The notes beneath the pieces are model-generated. The model saw nothing but the letters and a program-made list of their open reading frames with translations, was not told the DNA's origin and did not search any database. From positions 1-9,024 of the forward strand of contig PMIW01000196.1 in NCBI GenBank assembly GCA_003158365.1: a DNA stretch of 9,024 nt, written 5' to 3'. The position numbers and the translations under genes are program-made. This document shows, in pieces, positions 6,714 through 9,024 of this stretch; the first letter of the stretch is position 1; the number at the start of each line of letters is the position of its first letter. The DNA is from Ignavibacteriota bacterium (GTDB lineage: Bacteria > Bacteroidota > Ignavibacteria > Tepidaquicellales > Tepidaquicellaceae).

Positions 6714-8123
6714 ATGAATAAATTCCCCGAAATTAAATTCGGTACTGACGGCTGGAGAGCTGTTATTGCCGATACATATACGTTTGAAAATGTCAGAAGG
6801 GTTTCTTTGGCAACTGCAAGAGTATTTAAAAATCATCCGAAAATCGAAAACGGCATTGTAATCGGATATGATACAAGATTTTTGTCAAAAGAATTTGCCG
6901 CAGCTGCTGCCGAAATATTCGGCAGTCAAAATATTAAAGTTTTTTTAACAGATTCATTTGTCACAACTCCTACTGTTTCCTTGCTTTCCAGGGATAAAAA
7001 TCTAGCATTCGGAGTTATGATTACAGCCTCGCATAATCCATATCAATATAACGGGTTTAAATTAAAAGACGAATTTGGCGGATCGATGGACCCCGATGAA
7101 ATATTAAAAGTTGAAACAGAATTAAAAGATATAAACGAAATTAAAGAATATAAAAAGCTGGAAGTATTATTAAGAGAAAAGATCGTAGAATTTATTAACG
7201 GAAGAAAATACTATATTGAGAATCTGATTAATAAAATAGATATAAATACAATAAAAAAAGCAAATCTAAAAGTATTATATGAAACCATGTATGGAACAGG
7301 TCAGAATACTTTAAGCGAGATTCTTCAAATTGACCAGCTGCACGCGGTGTTTAATCCCTCTTTCGGAGGCGGTGCTCCTGAACCGGTTGAGAAAAATCTT
7401 GGTGAGGCATTACAGACTATCGAAAAAGGGAATTATGACATAGGAATAGTAACAGATGGAGATGCTGACAGAATAGCAATAATAGATGAACATGGAAAGT
7501 TCATTGATGCGCAGAAAACATTTGCACTATTATTAAAATATTTGCATTATTACAAAGGCTGGAAAGGAAAAGTAGTTAGAGGTTATTCGACCAGTGATAT
7601 CATAAAAAAATACTGTGACAAATACGGATTAGAACTTGAAACTGTTCCTATTGGTTTTAAGTACATTTCAAAACTCATGATTTCCGAAGACATTTTGATT
7701 GGTGCTGAAGAAAGCGGCGGAATAGGAATAAAAGGTCATCTTCCCGAAAGAGACGGAGTATTTAACGGATTGTTGTATTTAGAAATGCTTGCAAAAACCG
7801 GAAAGAGCATAAGCAGTCTGAAAAAGGATTTGGATGATGAATTCGGAATTTATATTTACAAAAGAATTGATGTTCACACAACGGAAAAATTAAAACAGGA
7901 AACACTTAAAAAGTGCAGTCAGTTAAAAGTTGGAGATAAAATTGGAACTAAGATAATAAAAGAAATAGGAAATCTGGACGGATTCAAATATAATTTTGAA
8001 AACGGATGGATAATAGTCCGGGCATCGGGAACAGAACCATTATTAAGGTTTTATTGCGAAACAAACAGTTCTGACGAAACTCAAAAAGTATTAGAAGAAA
8101 CAATTAAAAGTTTTAAATTATAA
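6714..8123 (+). CDS. Phosphoglucomutase/phosphomannomutase (alpha-D-phosphohexomutase)
   Basis: A 469-residue cytoplasmic enzyme interconverting hexose-6-phosphate and hexose-1-phosphate through a phosphoserine. All four family signatures are present in order: KFGTDGWRA (8-16); the active-site loop TASHNP (104-109) with phosphoserine Ser106; the metal loop DGDADR (248-253); the sugar-recognition loop AEESGG (331-336); and the phosphate-binding loop RASGTEP (436-442). EESGG, rather than the EMSGH of PMM/PGM, leans toward glucose phosphates, but dual specificity cannot be excluded. GlmM is unlikely because of that loop and the divergent active-site context. Hexose-1-phosphate feeds UDP-/GDP-sugar synthesis. 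The next gene, a polysaccharide export protein, starts 4 nt after its stop, which ties this mutase to exopolysaccharide supply. The start at 6714 is a plain ATG 40 nt after the B12-binding gene, with no Shine-Dalgarno sequence. Confidence 0.95.
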   Translation: MNKFPEIKFGTDGWRAVIADTYTFENVRRVSLATARVFKNHPKIENGIVIGYDTRFLSKEFAAAAAEIFGSQNIKVFLTDSFVTTPTVSLLSRDKNLAFGVMITASHNPYQYNGFKLKDEFGGSMDPDEILKVETELKDINEIKEYKKLEVLLREKIVEFINGRKYYIENLINKIDINTIKKANLKVLYETMYGTGQNTLSEILQIDQLHAVFNPSFGGGAPEPVEKNLGEALQTIEKGNYDIGIVTDGDADRIAIIDEHGKFIDAQKTFALLLKYLHYYKGWKGKVVRGYSTSDIIKKYCDKYGLELETVPIGFKYISKLMISEDILIGAEESGGIGIKGHLPERDGVFNGLLYLEMLAKTGKSISSLKKDLDDEFGIYIYKRIDVHTTEKLKQETLKKCSQLKVGDKIGTKIIKEIGNLDGFKYNFENGWIIVRASGTEPLLRFYCETNSSDETQKVLEETIKSFKL

Positions 8124-8127
8124 ATAT

Positions 8128-9024
8128 ATGAAAGTAATAATAAATTTATTATTAGCAATATTATTTGTCTTTTCCATAGAAGTATATTCTCAGATTACCA
8201 ATCCCGCAGATAAAAATACTACGACTTCAAATATGGGTAATTTACAGTTGAATTCATCAACATCGAGATCTGATCCTTACCAGTTACTCAGTGAAATGAA
8301 AGAACCAAGTATTAATAATTTGGGATATCCTGTAGAAGGTGTCGTGGACGCTGATAAATATATAGTCGGTCAAGGTGATTTATTTTCTTTAGGATTATAT
8401 GGTTATTTAAATCAGATAATTCCAATTGCAGTTTCACTGGAAGGGACAGTAATTATTCCGACTGTTGGAGAAATAGATTTAAATGGATGTACATTGAAAA
8501 CAGCAAAAGAAAAAGTAATCAAAGCTGTAAAAAAGAGATATTTTTCAAGCGATGTAAGTTTTACTCTTTCACAACCGAGAACATTTTTAATACAGGTCTC
8601 GGGTTTGACTCAAGGAACTTATCCAGTTACCAGTCTGACAAGATGCTCTCAGGTTCTTTCAGCCATTATATTTGACACACTAAATGTACAAAAGAAACAG
8701 GATTATACAAAAATGGAAGAAACTATGAGATTTTCTCTAAGGAATATTGAATTAAAACGAAAAAATGGTTCGACTGTTCGAGTTGATATTTATAAATACT
8801 TTATTACAAAAGATGAAATTTATAATCCTTATCTGCAAGAAGGTGATTTATTAAAAGTGCCGATTACAGGATTAAATATTAACTGTATATCCATATATGG
8901 GGCGGTACAATTACAAGGTAATTATGAATATGCTGAAGGAGATGATTTAGAAACATTAGTAGGCTTGGGAAAAGGTTTTGAGCCAAATGCGGAACCTGAC
9001 AGTATATTATTATATAGACCTTTT
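8128..9024 (+). CDS. Wza-like polysaccharide export protein, SLBB domains (partial, runs off the right edge)
   Basis: An open frame of 299 codons without a stop, cut by the window end. Residues 1-21 are a signal peptide (Lys2, an Ile/Leu/Phe core, then VYS-Q). There is no lipobox cysteine, so it is probably a signal peptidase I substrate, unlike the lipoprotein Wza. Residues 77-150 are a polysaccharide biosynthesis/export domain (PF02563): YIVGQGDLFSLGLYGY (78-93), SLEGTVIIPTVGEIDLNG (103-120), then TLKTAKEKV. A first SLBB domain follows (about 151-245), with VSGLTQGTYPV (157-167), SLRNIELKRKNG (203-214) and LQEGDLLKVP (236-245). A second begins near 254 (SIYGAVQLQGNYEYAEGDDL) and continues past the edge. 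Such proteins form the periplasmic/outer-membrane exit for capsule or exopolysaccharide. It starts 4 nt after pgm, so the two are probably co-transcribed. A Ser/Thr/Asn-rich linker (29-50) separates signal and domain. Confidence 0.9.
   Translation, partial: MKVIINLLLAILFVFSIEVYSQITNPADKNTTTSNMGNLQLNSSTSRSDPYQLLSEMKEPSINNLGYPVEGVVDADKYIVGQGDLFSLGLYGYLNQIIPIAVSLEGTVIIPTVGEIDLNGCTLKTAKEKVIKAVKKRYFSSDVSFTLSQPRTFLIQVSGLTQGTYPVTSLTRCSQVLSAIIFDTLNVQKKQDYTKMEETMRFSLRNIELKRKNGSTVRVDIYKYFITKDEIYNPYLQEGDLLKVPITGLNINCISIYGAVQLQGNYEYAEGDDLETLVGLGKGFEPNAEPDSILLYRPF

Noticed and set aside
8487..8675. 62-codon open frame on the + strand
   Set aside because: It lies wholly inside the export protein gene in another frame, and its translation has no family features.

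Overview
The window is AT-rich bacterial DNA, most likely from the Ignavibacteria/Chlorobi side of the Bacteroidota-Chlorobi group. The evidence is a PorV/PorQ-type outer-membrane protein (1048-2067), the low GC content, and start codons preceded by A/T-rich leaders with no recognisable Shine-Dalgarno sequence. This placement is inferred from gene families; there is no rRNA or other marker to confirm it.

Left part (1-2824). A short-chain dehydrogenase/reductase gene (99-815, +) converges on a PorV/PorQ-family barrel gene (1048-2067, -). A symmetric hairpin with A and T tracts (992-1020) lies between them and can serve both as terminator. Behind porV, on the same strand, is a SRAP/YedK-HMCES family gene for abasic-site DNA-protein crosslinking (2204-2824, -). 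An 80-bp divergent, very AT-rich gap separates it from the rightward genes.

Right part (2905-9024, all +). Six genes run in one direction with gaps from -11 to about 49 nt: prolyl-tRNA synthetase (proS), Maf nucleotide pyrophosphatase, a PF03706 flippase-like membrane protein with no usable ATG, a stand-alone methylmalonyl-CoA-mutase-type B12-binding subunit, a phosphoglucomutase/phosphomannomutase, and the first 299 codons of a Wza-like polysaccharide export protein that runs off the right edge. ProS and Maf overlap, and pgm and the export gene are 4 nt apart, so parts of this run are almost certainly co-transcribed. A 28-bp near-perfect palindrome just before the B12-binding gene (6234-6261) suggests a regulated break or internal promoter in the run.

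Functionally, the left and centre are translation, nucleotide-pool and repair housekeeping. From pgm onward the window appears to enter an exopolysaccharide/capsule locus: the mutase makes hexose-1-phosphate for nucleotide sugars and the export protein forms the outer-membrane exit. I see no CRISPR array, insertion sequence, tRNA/rRNA gene, phage gene or recognisable defence system. I did not find a convincing undescribed system. The best leads are the palindrome, the calcium-loop-like insert in the PorV protein, and the polysaccharide locus starting at the right edge.
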